DNA of 64,000 nucleotides from Bradyrhizobium sp. SZCCT0148 (GTDB lineage Bacteria; Pseudomonadota; Alphaproteobacteria; Rhizobiales; Xanthobacteraceae). This document shows, in pieces, positions 31,769 through 41,688 of this stretch. The first letter of the stretch is position 1. Each line of letters begins with the position of its first letter. The stretch spans positions 124,001 through 188,000 of the forward strand of contig NZ_JAFCKT010000007.1 of assembly GCF_018129985.1 (NCBI RefSeq), written 5' to 3'. A program made the translations under genes and the position numbers. A model generated the notes under the pieces. That model saw nothing but the letters and a program-made list of their open reading frames with translations, was not told where the DNA came from and searched no databases.

Positions 31769-33624
31769 TCAATTACACACTTCTACGTTGGCGCCGGCAG
31801 TGCCGTTAATACCCTTTGCCTGCAGCGCCGGTGAGAAACCCTGGATGTGGCAGCCTGCTCGGACTGGGCGGCAGCCCGCATTGTTACAAACCATCTGCCC
31901 GGATGCCTGCGGCTTCGAGGGTGCCGCCTCAGTTTTCCTGCGCTCAACATCACGCTTCCTGGAATCATCCGGTGTCGCAACCGGCTTCTTCTCCGGAATC
32001 TTCTCGCACTCGTTGTCGTCACCGACGCGATAACCGGCGCGGCAGGTGATCTTCGCACATTGATCGCCGTCGGCCTTGAAGCCGAAATTGCACACCAGCG
32101 GGCAGACCCGTCCGGGCTTCGCCTTCAGTGCGTCGAGCGCATCGACGCTGGCGAGCTTCACGTTGAACTGGGTTCCGGCATATTTGTTGAACAGCGTCAG
32201 CGAACGCTGCGAATTGGCGTCCAGTCGCCATCGGCGGGAGCAGACAAGCAGCCGACGCGGCGCAATTCGCTATGCACCGATTTTGTCAGATCAACCGTCG
32301 ACAATGTGGATGCCGGCGCGGGCGAAAGGGCCGCAACCTTTTGCTCGGCCTCGGACACTTGCCGATCGGTAGGGAGCTTTGCGTCCTGCTCCGCCTTTTC
32401 CGCAGCTTGCCTTGCGGCAAGTTCGGCCTTGGCCTTTTCCGCTACCTGCTTCTCGGCCAGCGCTTTCTCAGCCGCCGCCTCGGCCGCCTTGCGCTGCCGT
32501 TCGGCGGCTTCGGCCCTCGCTTGCTCGATCTGCTTCTGTTTCTCCGCCGCGACCCGGGCTTCCTCGGCAGCCCGGGCCGCCACTGCCGCCTTGTCCTGCT
32601 CGGCCTTCTGGGCGCGCTCCGCAATGAGCCTCGCTTTTTCCAGCTCTGCCGTCCTCGCCTTCTGTTCGGCGGTCGCGCGCGTTTCTTCGGCCGCTATCTT
32701 GTTCAACTGGCCCTTGGCGAGGTTGGCATAAAAGCCATCGGGATATTGCGCGAGGAACGCCTCCCAGCCGTCGCGCGTGCCGAGTTGAAGCGCAAGTTCG
32801 TAGTCGCGCCTGAGCTCAGACTGCGGATTCGCCTGCGGACCCGCTGCGACCGGCCTGGCAGGAACCAGCGGCACGTCATCACCGCCCAGCGAACCATACA
32901 CAAAGGGTTCCTGCTTGTTCGCGGTGCTCCTCAACACATCATCGCGTACGAAGCCGAATGCCTTGCGCAGATCGAGCCCAGGCTTTGGGAGATGCTCGGC
33001 AAGAGCGACCGCAAACGGGCTATTCCGGGCGTCGCCATCCGACGCCGTCGACCCCGCCTTGGCCGCGAACGCGATCATCGTGTTCGGGCTGGTGGGCTCG
33101 ACCTTGGCAAGTCCCCGCCCGATCGCGCGCGAAGCCACGGTGCGCTTCATCGTCTTGGCAAATGGATTGTCACGGCATGCATCGAGAATGATGAGGCGAA
33201 GCTGCTTGGCAGGCTCTATGCTCACCAGCACGCGATCGATCGGCAACGCCTCGTCATAGACGTCGGTGTCGGTCTCGAGCGCGGCATCGGTCGGGATCAG
33301 GTAGTTGGTGCCATCCACCTCCATGCCGTGCCCCGCATAGTAGATCACCGCGACATCGGCATCTCGGGCCCGTCCGCCGAATTCGCGCAACGCCTTTCGC
33401 ATGTCAGACGCGTTCAGGTCCTGCCTGACATCGACCGTATCGAAGCCGGCTTTCCTCAACATCCCGCCGATCAAGCCGGCGTCGCTCGCCGGATTGGCCA
33501 GCTTCGGCACGCTTTTGTAAGCGGAATTGCCGATCACGAGCGCGACGCGCTTCTCGGCCTGCGCGGGGGCGCTGCCGAACCATATCGCCAAGGCGCAGAA
33601 GGTAATGAGCCGTAGCGCAATCAT
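31769..33624 (-). pseudogene. Caspase-family protein, frameshifted copy of the neighbour at 33653
   Basis: The frame from ATG 33624 gives a signal peptide (to AQA, residue 23), an intact caspase fold with His99 (YYAGHG) and Cys150 (LDACRDNPF), and an Ala/Glu/Lys-rich coiled coil, then ends early with GDWTPIRSVR. Compared with the tandem copy, one base is missing within 32213-32220. The other frame continues with the same C-terminal Cys-rich domain (KPGRVCPLVCNFGFKADGDQ) to 31769. Losing about 130 residues leaves the protease domain whole, so the shortened product may still be active. Sequencing error is the main alternative. Confidence 0.8.
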
Positions 33625-33652
33625 CGGTGGCCCCGAACGCGATGTCTGGCCA

Positions 33653-35488
33653 TCAATTGCACACCTCGCCTGTGATCTTGACACTGGCGTTTGCATTAGG
33701 AACTAGCCCGAGACGACAACCCTTTGCGACGGGCCTGCATCCAGCGCTATTGCAGATTATCTGCCCGGAGGCTTGTGACTTCGGCGTGGCAGATTCCGCA
33801 TCCCTTCGGCCTTGGTCTCGCTTTATGGACTCCTCACGCGCGACCGGCTTCTTCTCCTGGATCTTCTCGCACTCGTTGTCATCGCCGACGCGGTAGCCGG
33901 CACGGCAGGTGATCTTCACGCATTGATCGCCGTCGGCCTTGAAGCCGAAATTGCACACCAGCGGGCAGACCCGTCCGGGCTTCGCCTTCAGTGCGTCGAG
34001 CGCATCGACGCTGGCGAGCTTCATGTCGAACTGGGTTCCGGCATATTTGTTGAACAGCGTCAGCGAACGCTGCGACGTCGCATTCCAATCACCGTCCGCA
34101 GCGGCGGACAGGCAACCGACGCGGCGTAACTCGCTTTGCACGGATTTTGTCAGGTCGGCCGCCGATAAGGTAGAGGCCGGCGCGGGCGAGAGCGCAGCGA
34201 CTTTCTGGTTCTCGGCTTCGGGCATCTGCCGATCGGCCGCTGGCTTTGCGCCCTGCTCCGCCTTCTCGGCCGCCTGCTTGGCAGCGAGCTCGGCCTTGGC
34301 CTTCTCCGCCGCCTGCTTCTCGGCCAGCGCTTTCGCCGCCGCCGCCTCGGCCGCCTTGCGCTGCCGTTCGGCCGCTTCGGCCTTGGCCTGCTCGATCTGC
34401 TTCTGCTTCTCGGCGGCGATCCGGGCCTCTTCCGCTGCCTTGGCAGCCGCTGCCGCCTTCTCCTGCTCCGCCTTCTGGGCCCGCTCGGCGATCAGCCTCG
34501 TCTTCTCCAGCTCGGCCGCCTTGGCCTTTTGTTCGGCCGAAGCGCGCGTCTCTTCGGCGCCGATCTTGTTCAGCTGGCCCTTGGCGAGGTTGGCGTAGAA
34601 ACCATCGGGGTATTGCGCCAGGAATGCCTCCCAGCCATCGCGCGTCGCAAGCTGGAGCGCGAGCTCGTAGTCCCTGCGGATGGCTTCCTGTGGGTTGGCC
34701 TGGGGACCGGTTGCCGCCGGCCTCACTACGAGGGGAACGTCGTCGCCGCCGAGCGAGCCGTAGACATAGGGCTCCTGCTTGTAGCCGGTAGCCTTGAGCA
34801 CGTCGTCGCGCACGAAGCCGAAGGCCTTGCGCAGATCGAGGCCGGGCTTGGGCAGATGCTCGACCAGCGCGGTGGCGAACGGGCTGTTCCGGGAATCGCC
34901 ATCGGACGCCGTCGATCCTGCCTTGGCCGCAAAGGCGATCATCGTGTTCGGGCTGGTCGGCTCGACCTTGGCCAATCCCCGACCGATGGCGCGCGAGGCC
35001 AGCGTGCGCTTCATCGTCTTGGAGAACGGGTTGTCCCGGCAGGCGTCGAGAATGATCAAGCGCAGCTGCTTGGCCGGCTCGACCGCGAACAGCGCACGTT
35101 CGACCGGGATGGTCTCGTCGAGCACGTCGCCATCCGTCTCCAGCGTGGCGTCGGTCGGAATGAGATAGTTGGTCCCGTCGAGCTCGATGCCGTGGCCGGC
35201 GTAGTAGATCACGGCCATGTCCGCATCGCGCGTCCTGCCGGCGAACTCGCGCAGCATGCGCCGCATCTCGCTGGCGCTGAGGTCCAGCCGGACGTCGACG
35301 GAATCGAAGCCGGCCTTCTTGAACATGCCGCCGACCAGCGTGGCATCGTTCGCGGGGTTACCCAGCCTGGGAGCGCTTTTGTAGGCTGAATTGCCGATGA
35401 CGAGCGCCACCCGGCGGTCGGCTTGCGCCGGACCGCAGGCAAGTCCCATCGCCAACATCAACAATGCAAATAGCCGAAACGGAATCAC
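33653..35488 (-). CDS. Secreted caspase-family (C14) protein with coiled coil and Cys-rich tail
   Basis: 611 residues from GTG 35488. Signal peptide 1-23 (cleavage after GPAQA). Caspase-fold domain 25-250: VALVIGNSAYK, catalytic His99 in YYAGHGIELDG, catalytic Cys150 in LDACRDNPF. Next a short linker with GWEAFLAQYPDGFYANLAKG. Residues about 310-430 are an Ala/Lys/Glu/Gln coiled coil like TolA's stalk. The final 150 residues bear eight or so cysteines (VCPLVCNFGFKADGDQC) and end EVCN. Such proteins cut after Arg or Lys in known orthocaspases; the periplasmic location and function are inferred. Ends 28 bases ahead of the frameshifted copy's start. Confidence 0.85.
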   Translation of the reverse strand: MIPFRLFALLMLAMGLACGPAQADRRVALVIGNSAYKSAPRLGNPANDATLVGGMFKKAGFDSVDVRLDLSASEMRRMLREFAGRTRDADMAVIYYAGHGIELDGTNYLIPTDATLETDGDVLDETIPVERALFAVEPAKQLRLIILDACRDNPFSKTMKRTLASRAIGRGLAKVEPTSPNTMIAFAAKAGSTASDGDSRNSPFATALVEHLPKPGLDLRKAFGFVRDDVLKATGYKQEPYVYGSLGGDDVPLVVRPAATGPQANPQEAIRRDYELALQLATRDGWEAFLAQYPDGFYANLAKGQLNKIGAEETRASAEQKAKAAELEKTRLIAERAQKAEQEKAAAAAKAAEEARIAAEKQKQIEQAKAEAAERQRKAAEAAAAKALAEKQAAEKAKAELAAKQAAEKAEQGAKPAADRQMPEAENQKVAALSPAPASTLSAADLTKSVQSELRRVGCLSAAADGDWNATSQRSLTLFNKYAGTQFDMKLASVDALDALKAKPGRVCPLVCNFGFKADGDQCVKITCRAGYRVGDDNECEKIQEKKPVAREESIKRDQGRRDAESATPKSQASGQIICNSAGCRPVAKGCRLGLVPNANASVKITGEVCN

Positions 35489-35665
35489 TTGCGTCCCCCC
35501 GGATGCAATTCCATGAGACTATTCGGTAGCGTCGCCGATTACCAATTCTTCCTCTGTGAGGTCAGTCACATAGGACCTTTCCAGCTGCGATATGGATAAT
35601 GCGGCGAAGCGTCGCCCCCTCCCTGTCGAGTTGGGCGACGCCGAAGCCTGTTCCGTTTGGGCTCG

Positions 35666-37573
35666 CTAGACCTGCACCACCTCGTGCCGCATCACGAACG
35701 GCGCCAGCAGTGAGTGGACCTCGCCCGCAACCGCCTCGCGCTGGTCCGCCGGCAGGCCGGCAAGCGTCACGGTCGCAATCGAGCCATGGCTGCCGTGAGC
35801 GCCGACCTTGACCTTACAGTCGATGCCGCGCGCGACCAACGGCGTGAGCACCTGGGCAAATACCCGCTCGGCCGCATCCCAGCGCAGTCGCGGCTTGAAC
35901 ACCTTGCCGACGCCGGTCACCGGCATCGGATCGATCGGAATGACTTGCACAGGCACCGCGGCGCGCTCCGGGGTACGCTCGCGCACCCACGTCTCCAACT
36001 CGCCCGGCTCGACTTTCGCGCCCGGCTTCAATTGCACGTAACCAACGGGCAGTTCGCCGGCATAGGCGTCGGGCTGGCCGACGACGGCGGCGAAGCCAAC
36101 CGCGGGATGCCGGAACATGATCTCCTCGATCGGGGCGGGATCGATGTTGTGGCCGCCACGGATCACGAGATCCTTGGCGCGACCGGTGATCCAGAGATAG
36201 CCGTCGGCATCGAGCCGGCCGAGATCGCCGGAATTGACCCAGACGTCGTCGACGAAGGCACCCTTGTTGTGCTCGTCGTTGAGATAACCGCCGAACACGC
36301 CGGGCCCAGCCATGATGACCACGCCGATCTCGTCAGGCTTGCAGTCTCGGATCAGGCGACCATCGGCATCGAGCTGCACGATGCGCACGCGCGCATAGGG
36401 CATGGGAAGGCCAACCGAGCCGAGCCGGATCGGCCGCGACGGATAGGCCAGCGTGTGCACGCTCGACGTCTCGGTCATGCCGTAGACCTCGACCACTGGC
36501 AGCTTCAGCTTGTCCTGGATGGCGGAGCCCACCGCTACGGGGATCGCCGAGCCGCCGCCAGCGGCGTATTTCAGACTTGAGATATCGGCTTGATCAGGCG
36601 GCACCGCGAGCGTCGCGGCGAGCACCGTCGGCACGCTCGACAGCGCCTCGGGCTTGAAGCGTTCGACCAGGCGCCAGATGTTCTTCACTGCATTCGGATT
36701 GCGCCAGCCGCCGGGCGACAGCACCACCAGCGAGCCGCCGCTCGATAGCGTCGTCAGCACCTGTGTCAGCGAACCTCCGACGTGAAACAGCGGCATGCCG
36801 AACAGCAAATTGGCGCCGGGCTTCGCCTTCAGCAAGAGATTAAGACCCCAGGCCTGATAGACTTGGTTGCTATGCGTGTGCCGCACCAGTTTCGGCGTGC
36901 CGGTGGTGCCGCCGGTGTGGAAATAGGCCGCGATGTCCCCGCCCGAAATCTTGCGCCCGCTGACAAGCCGGTCCGACGGCTGCTGCTTGACCAGGTCGTT
37001 GAAGGCGAAGACGCCATTCGCGGGATCCCCGCCGCCGAACACTTGCACGATCGCCTTGAGGTGCTTCAATTGCGGGCGGATCTGCTCGACCTTCTGCCAG
37101 ATGTCGGTGCCCGGCATCGGCCCGAGAGCCACCAGGATCTTGGTGTTTGCAGCTTCCAGGATCTCCGCGATCTGGTGCGGCTCCAACAGCGGATTGACGG
37201 GATTGGCGATGCCGGCGGCCTCCGCGCCGAACAGCGTCACGAAGGCATCCGGCACCAGCGGCAACATGAAGCTGATGACGTCGCCCTTCTCCGCGCCGAG
37301 CGCGTGAAACATGTTGGCGGCCTGCGTGACGCGTGCAATGAAATCGCGGTAAGTGACCACCAGCGGCGTGTCGGCGGGATCGGCGTTTTGCAGAAACTGG
37401 ATCGCCGCCCCTTCGGGATTGCGCGCTGCGCCGAGCTTGATCGCGTCAAACGTGCTCTCGGCGGCGATGCGGTCTGCATAGGGGACTTGCTCGAGCGCAC
37501 GGACCTCCTCGTCTGTCAAAAGATCCGGATAGTCGTTGCCGATAAGCCGATCGAGCGCGTGGATGCCCGCCAT
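35666..37573 (-). CDS. Acyl-CoA synthetase (AMP-binding)
   Basis: 635 residues from ATG 37573 with GGAGG ten bases upstream; an open frame to 37996 has no support. P-loop-like motif YFHTGGTTGTPKLVRHTHSN near residue 185, adenylation motif VYGMTETSS near residue 350, hinge DLGRLDADGYLWITGRAKD near residue 445, and catalytic Lys region PVTGVGKVFKPRLR near residue 550. The C-terminal extension of about 75 residues carries a small extra domain (GSIATVTLAGLPADQ). Activates a carboxylic acid, chain length unknown. No beta-oxidation genes adjoin. Confidence 0.88.
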   Translation of the reverse strand: MAGIHALDRLIGNDYPDLLTDEEVRALEQVPYADRIAAESTFDAIKLGAARNPEGAAIQFLQNADPADTPLVVTYRDFIARVTQAANMFHALGAEKGDVISFMLPLVPDAFVTLFGAEAAGIANPVNPLLEPHQIAEILEAANTKILVALGPMPGTDIWQKVEQIRPQLKHLKAIVQVFGGGDPANGVFAFNDLVKQQPSDRLVSGRKISGGDIAAYFHTGGTTGTPKLVRHTHSNQVYQAWGLNLLLKAKPGANLLFGMPLFHVGGSLTQVLTTLSSGGSLVVLSPGGWRNPNAVKNIWRLVERFKPEALSSVPTVLAATLAVPPDQADISSLKYAAGGGSAIPVAVGSAIQDKLKLPVVEVYGMTETSSVHTLAYPSRPIRLGSVGLPMPYARVRIVQLDADGRLIRDCKPDEIGVVIMAGPGVFGGYLNDEHNKGAFVDDVWVNSGDLGRLDADGYLWITGRAKDLVIRGGHNIDPAPIEEIMFRHPAVGFAAVVGQPDAYAGELPVGYVQLKPGAKVEPGELETWVRERTPERAAVPVQVIPIDPMPVTGVGKVFKPRLRWDAAERVFAQVLTPLVARGIDCKVKVGAHGSHGSIATVTLAGLPADQREAVAGEVHSLLAPFVMRHEVVQV

Positions 37574-37771
37574 GGAATTCCGTCCTCCCTCAGATACATG
37601 TCCCCGCCCCTGTCTTTTGACATTTTGGCTCGGCGAGGCCCGACCGATGGCCGACCGGGCGCGGACAGAATGATGGATGATTTGGTGTTCGTCCATGGCT
37701 GGCGAACTCCCACGATCGAACGCGACGTGCCCGGCGCTTGAACCTCGGCCGCCGACCCGGGGACCAAGAAC

Positions 37772-37787
37772 TGGCACTGGATTCGCT
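37772..37787 (+). promoter_or_regulatory. Sigma-54-like promoter ahead of the SecD-like gene
   Basis: TGGCACT-GGAT-TCGCT matches the TGGCACG-N4-TTGCW layout with both GG and GC at the right spacing (one mismatch, C for T before GC). It ends 33 bases before the ATG at 37821. No enhancer site was identified, and the rest of 37574-37820 shows nothing else. Confidence 0.4.
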
Positions 37788-37820
37788 CGCCAGCGCCCTG
37801 CCGCAAGACTTGAGGTCATC

Positions 37821-38900
37821 ATGACGACGCCCATGCGGAACCGCATCACACGGCTGATCGCCACGTTCGCTATCGCGTCGGCCATCGCCCTGCCCCGCGC
37901 GGCCCTCGCTGCAGACAGCGGGCTCGACAAGATGCGCGCCAGGATCGCGGCATTCATCACCGACAAGATGGAGAAGCTGGGCGGATCGCACATCATCTAC
38001 AAGGTGGACAGCGACGCCTTGCGGGAGACGATCACCACCGATCTGCGCGACGAGGTGTACAAGGCCCTGCGCGAAGGCAAGATCGCCTTCGCCGGCCTTG
38101 CGATCCGCGATGGCGGCGTCGACGTCAAGATCGCGGACGCCAAGGGCCGCGAACTGCTCGCGCGCAAGCTCGAATCAGCCGCGGAGGGATTGCCGACGCA
38201 CGCGCTCGCCGTGACCGACGCCGGAGACGGGCTGATCAGGCTCGCGCCAACCGATGCCGGATCCGCAGCACGTCTGCGCGATCTCGTCGAGGACTCCATC
38301 GCCATGATCGAGCAGCGCCTCAAGGACGCCGGCGTCACACTGGCCAGCGTCCAGCCTGAGGGGACGGACCGCATCCGCATCTTCCTGCCAGGCGTGATGG
38401 AGCCCGACCGCATCACCGCGATCTTTGCCAAGCAGGTCAAGGTCAGCTTCCGCCTGATCGACGCCACGATGTCGGCGGAGCAGGCGCAATCCAGCACGCC
38501 TCCGGCGGGCACGGAAGTCATGTTCGGCTTCAAGGACAAGCGCCCCTATCTCGTCAAGGCCAGCGCGCTAGACGGTGACGACATCAGCTACGCGGGACCG
38601 GGATACACAGGCGACACCAAGGAGCCGATCGCCTCGTTTCGCTTCAACGGTCGCGGTACGCGACGCTTCGCTCACATCACCGCCGAGAACGTTGGAATGC
38701 CCTTCGCCATCGCGCTCGACGACAAGGTGATCTCCGCTCCCGTGATCCGTGAGCCCATCACCGGCGGCTCCGGCCAGATTTCCGGCAACTTCACCCTGGA
38801 AGAGGCCAACAGCGTCGCGATGCTGCTGCGCGCCGGCTCGCTGCCTGGACGTCTTGGCCTCGTCGAGCAACAGGTCGTCCAACCCGCCGCCAAGCCGTAG
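37821..38900 (+). CDS. Secreted SecD-like periplasmic domain without channel
   Basis: 359 residues from ATG 37821 (GAGG five bases upstream). A signal peptide ends near PRAALAAD (residue 31). The rest matches the SecD periplasmic region: base/P1 repeats RIRIFLPGVMEP near residue 195 and the head and junction ISAPVIREPITGGSGQIS near residue 305, then LLRAGSLPGRLGLVEQQ. In SecD the polypeptide would now enter six membrane helices; here it stops at QPAAKP. So it is a free periplasmic head, about two thirds of true SecD. Function unknown. Confidence 0.8.
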   Translation: MTTPMRNRITRLIATFAIASAIALPRAALAADSGLDKMRARIAAFITDKMEKLGGSHIIYKVDSDALRETITTDLRDEVYKALREGKIAFAGLAIRDGGVDVKIADAKGRELLARKLESAAEGLPTHALAVTDAGDGLIRLAPTDAGSAARLRDLVEDSIAMIEQRLKDAGVTLASVQPEGTDRIRIFLPGVMEPDRITAIFAKQVKVSFRLIDATMSAEQAQSSTPPAGTEVMFGFKDKRPYLVKASALDGDDISYAGPGYTGDTKEPIASFRFNGRGTRRFAHITAENVGMPFAIALDDKVISAPVIREPITGGSGQISGNFTLEEANSVAMLLRAGSLPGRLGLVEQQVVQPAAKP

Positions 38901-39154
38901 CGCGAAGATCGTCCGAGGCGCCCCGCCCCAAGGGCACTCGCCCCCTCCGCGACGCTGACGCCCGCCTGCGAATCACGGCGGCGTTTCAGCCGAGGCACGA
39001 CCAACCGACAATTGCCGAAACGCACAATCAGGCTAAAATTTGCCTCTTGCGGCGTGACGGCCAAAGGCTTCATTTCAGGCGGCCGTCATTCGTTTTCGGC
39101 TATACCTGTCGAGCATACCGACCAGGACTGAAGGCCTTACGCGGGGTTAGTACC

Positions 39155-39961
39155 ATGCCGACCGGCAGCGCAGACATTTCCTCGATTCTCGACCGCATTC
39201 TCGATGCGGCGACCGACAATCTCAGGATCGCGAAGATCCTGGTCCAGATGGGCCTCGATCCGAACAACGTCACCTACGACGCGATCTTCAATCGGATGCT
39301 GGAGATCTTTGTCCAAAACATCACGCTCGCCAATCTGTTCGCCGCGGTCGGCGCCGGCTTCTTCGTCGCCACCCTCCTGATGCGGACGATGGTGCCCCTG
39401 CGCGTCGCAAACATGATCGGCTGCGGGTTCTTCGCCGTTTTCGGCGCGCTCTCCGCCAACGTCGCGACGTTCCTGCTCTATCTGTTGCTGCTTCCGATCA
39501 ACGCCCTGCGCCTGCGGCAGATGCTCAAGCTGGTCAAGAAGGCGCGCCATGCGGCCGAAGGAGACATGTCGATCGAATGGCTCAAGCCGTTCATGACCGA
39601 ACGCAAATATCGGCGCGGCGACACGCTCTTCAAGCTCGGCGATCCCGCCAAGGAGATGTTGCTCACGGTCACCGGCAAGTTCCTGGTCAAGGAGATCAAT
39701 GTCGAGATCGGGCCCGGCGCGCTGATGGGAGAGCTCGGCTTCCTGACGCCGGACAATCGGCGCACCGGGACGATCGAATGCATCGAAGGCGGCCAGGTCC
39801 TGACCATCACCTATGACCGGCTGCTCGAGATTTACTTCCAGGATCCGCAGTTCGGCTACTATTTCCTGGTATTGACCAGCCAGCGCCTGCTGCAGAACAT
39901 CGATCGCCTGCAGAAGCAGCTGGCGACGGAGCGGGCGGCCACGACGAACAGGATCGCGTGA
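39155..39961 (+). CDS. Membrane protein with a cyclic nucleotide-binding-like domain
   Basis: 268 residues from ATG 39155. Two or three helices between residues 50 and 125 (LFAAVGAGFFVATLLMRTMV and FFAVFGALSANVATFLLYLL), followed by a CNB-type beta roll from 150 (KYRRGDTLFKLGDPAKEML, then IGPGALMGELGFLTPDN near residue 187). The phosphate-binding cassette of true cAMP receptors (GELA-x-RAA) is degenerate, with NRRTGTIE in place. No ion-selectivity filter is seen, so it is not a classic channel. The 254-base gap in front holds nothing recognisable. Confidence 0.75.
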   Translation: MPTGSADISSILDRILDAATDNLRIAKILVQMGLDPNNVTYDAIFNRMLEIFVQNITLANLFAAVGAGFFVATLLMRTMVPLRVANMIGCGFFAVFGALSANVATFLLYLLLLPINALRLRQMLKLVKKARHAAEGDMSIEWLKPFMTERKYRRGDTLFKLGDPAKEMLLTVTGKFLVKEINVEIGPGALMGELGFLTPDNRRTGTIECIEGGQVLTITYDRLLEIYFQDPQFGYYFLVLTSQRLLQNIDRLQKQLATERAATTNRIA

Positions 39962-39971
39962 TCGCTGTCGC

Positions 39972-40613
39972 TTAGTCCAGCAGCAGCGCCATGCCGGGAT
40001 CGCCCTTCTCCATCGCGCGCCGGTAGGCCGGGCGGGCACTGACACGGCCAAGATATTTGACCACGTTCGGGCAGCGCGCGAGATCATAGGGCTGGAAGTA
40101 GCGCATCGTCGTCAGCGAAAAGCCCATCATGATGTCGGCGGTGGTGAAGGCCTCGCCCGCCAGATATTCGGCATCGCGAAGGCGCGCATCGAGCATATCG
40201 TAGGAGCGATCGAGCCGTCCCTTCATGGCAAGCAGGGTCGGGTTGTCCTTTGCAAGCTCCAGCCGATTCAGAATCATCATCCGCCCCATGCCGGGTTGCA
40301 ACGTGCCGTTGGCGAAGCGGAGCCAGTACAGGAACTGCGGGAAGCCGGGATCATTGGGGCCCAGCACCAGGCGGCCGTTGCCGTATTTTGCAATGATGTA
40401 GTCGACGATGGCGCCGGACTCCGCGAGCACGAGATCGCCGTCGGTCACGACGGGTGCCGCCCCGCTCGGGTGCAGCGCCTTGTACTCAGGCGGCGCCAGC
40501 ATGGTGATGGGATCGCGTGCGTAGCGCTTCAGCTCGTAGCGAAGCTCCAGTTCCTCGCACAACCAGACAATGCGCTCGGACTGAGACTTGCCGAGATGAT
40601 GGACGGTAAGCAT
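39972..40613 (-). CDS. Glutathione S-transferase family protein
   Basis: 213 residues from ATG 40613 with GGAGG six bases upstream. Thioredoxin-like N-terminal part with LGKSQSERIVWLCEELEL and the cis-Pro motif SGAAPVVTDGDLVLAESGAI near residue 50, then the all-helical C-terminal domain with LAGEAFTTADIMMGF. Bacterial GST of the beta/theta-like kind; substrate unknown. Convergent with the CNB gene. Confidence 0.9.
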   Translation of the reverse strand: MLTVHHLGKSQSERIVWLCEELELRYELKRYARDPITMLAPPEYKALHPSGAAPVVTDGDLVLAESGAIVDYIIAKYGNGRLVLGPNDPGFPQFLYWLRFANGTLQPGMGRMMILNRLELAKDNPTLLAMKGRLDRSYDMLDARLRDAEYLAGEAFTTADIMMGFSLTTMRYFQPYDLARCPNVVKYLGRVSARPAYRRAMEKGDPGMALLLD

Positions 40614-40838
40614 GTTGCCTCCTTCGGCGGTAAATTGGTCACCTCGTGATGACGCATATGGCCCGCCATTGCCAGAGCTGGATTGGGGTCTCGTGCCCGG
40701 GCGGCAGCGCATCGCTTCTTCGACGGTGCGCTGCAGAGCCGAGGTCCACCGAGGGGACTTACAGCCGCCCCATCAGCGGTCCCGCCGCAAAATCGCCCTA
40801 AAAACCGAATGGTAACCATGACGGGCTAGGGTAACGAC

Positions 40839-41627
40839 GTGACCAATTCTCCAACGATCCTGGTGTTCGATTCCGGCCTTGGCGGGCTCACGGTGCTGCG
40901 CGAAGTCGTGGCCGCGCGTCCGGACGCTCATTTTGTCTACGTCGCCGACGACGCATTCTTCCCTTACGGCCATCACAGCGAGGACGAGATCATCGCCCGG
41001 GTCGTGCCGCTGATGGGTGAACTGATCGGCACGCATGACCCTGATATCGTTGTCATCGCCTGCAACACGGCCTCCACTCTGGTCCTGTCCCACTTGCGCG
41101 ACGCTTACTCGGTGCCCTTTGTCGGCACGGTGCCGGCGATCAAGCCGGCCTGCGCGCAATCGAGGACCCGGCGCGTCTCCGTGCTCGGCACCAAGGGCAC
41201 GGTGAAGCGCGAATACACCAAGGCCCTGATCCGCGATTTCGCGCAAGGGTGCGAGGTGACGCTGGTCGGCTCGCCCGAGCTCGCGTCGCTGGCTGAAGCC
41301 GAGCTCAGCGGCGCTTCCGTCAGCGACGGCGACATCCTGGCCGAACTCGCCCCCTGCTTCGTCGGCGAAGACGCAACCTCGCGTACCGATACCGTGGTGC
41401 TCGCCTGCACACATTACCCGCTGCTGCTCGACCGGCTCAAACGGCTGGCGCCCTGGCCGGTCGACTGGATCGACCCGGCGCCGGCGATCGCCCGCCGCGT
41501 CTCGGATCTGCTCGGACCGCCGGCCGATGGCAGCCAGTCCGGCGCCGAGATGATCTTCACCTCGAACCGCGTCCATGGCCTCAGCGCCAGGCTGACGCCG
41601 TTCTTCGGCGGCCGCGCGCTGGCCTGA
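40839..41627 (+). CDS. murI: Glutamate racemase
   Basis: 262 residues from GTG 40839. The two catalytic cysteines are in VIACNTASTL near residue 70 and VLACTHYPLLLDRL near residue 190; the start has FDSGLGGLTVL. It makes D-glutamate for peptidoglycan. Its neighbourhood with rpsD a few genes on fits rhizobial order. Confidence 0.94.
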   Translation: MTNSPTILVFDSGLGGLTVLREVVAARPDAHFVYVADDAFFPYGHHSEDEIIARVVPLMGELIGTHDPDIVVIACNTASTLVLSHLRDAYSVPFVGTVPAIKPACAQSRTRRVSVLGTKGTVKREYTKALIRDFAQGCEVTLVGSPELASLAEAELSGASVSDGDILAELAPCFVGEDATSRTDTVVLACTHYPLLLDRLKRLAPWPVDWIDPAPAIARRVSDLLGPPADGSQSGAEMIFTSNRVHGLSARLTPFFGGRALA

Positions 41628-41688
41628 CTTTGCGCCTCGGCGCCGCGCTGCTAGGTTTTGCCGTCGCCACCTCACCGCAGGCCTTTCC

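Noticed and set aside
31769..35488. Caspase genes as part of a defence (CHAT/gasdermin-like) island
   Set aside because: No gasdermin, nuclease, sensor or CRISPR gene lies nearby, and both proteins carry signal peptides, which does not fit intracellular defence.
37574..37996. N-terminal extension of the acyl-CoA synthetase to 37996
   Set aside because: It would cover the start of the divergent SecD-like gene; ATG 37573 has a strong ribosome site and begins the family.
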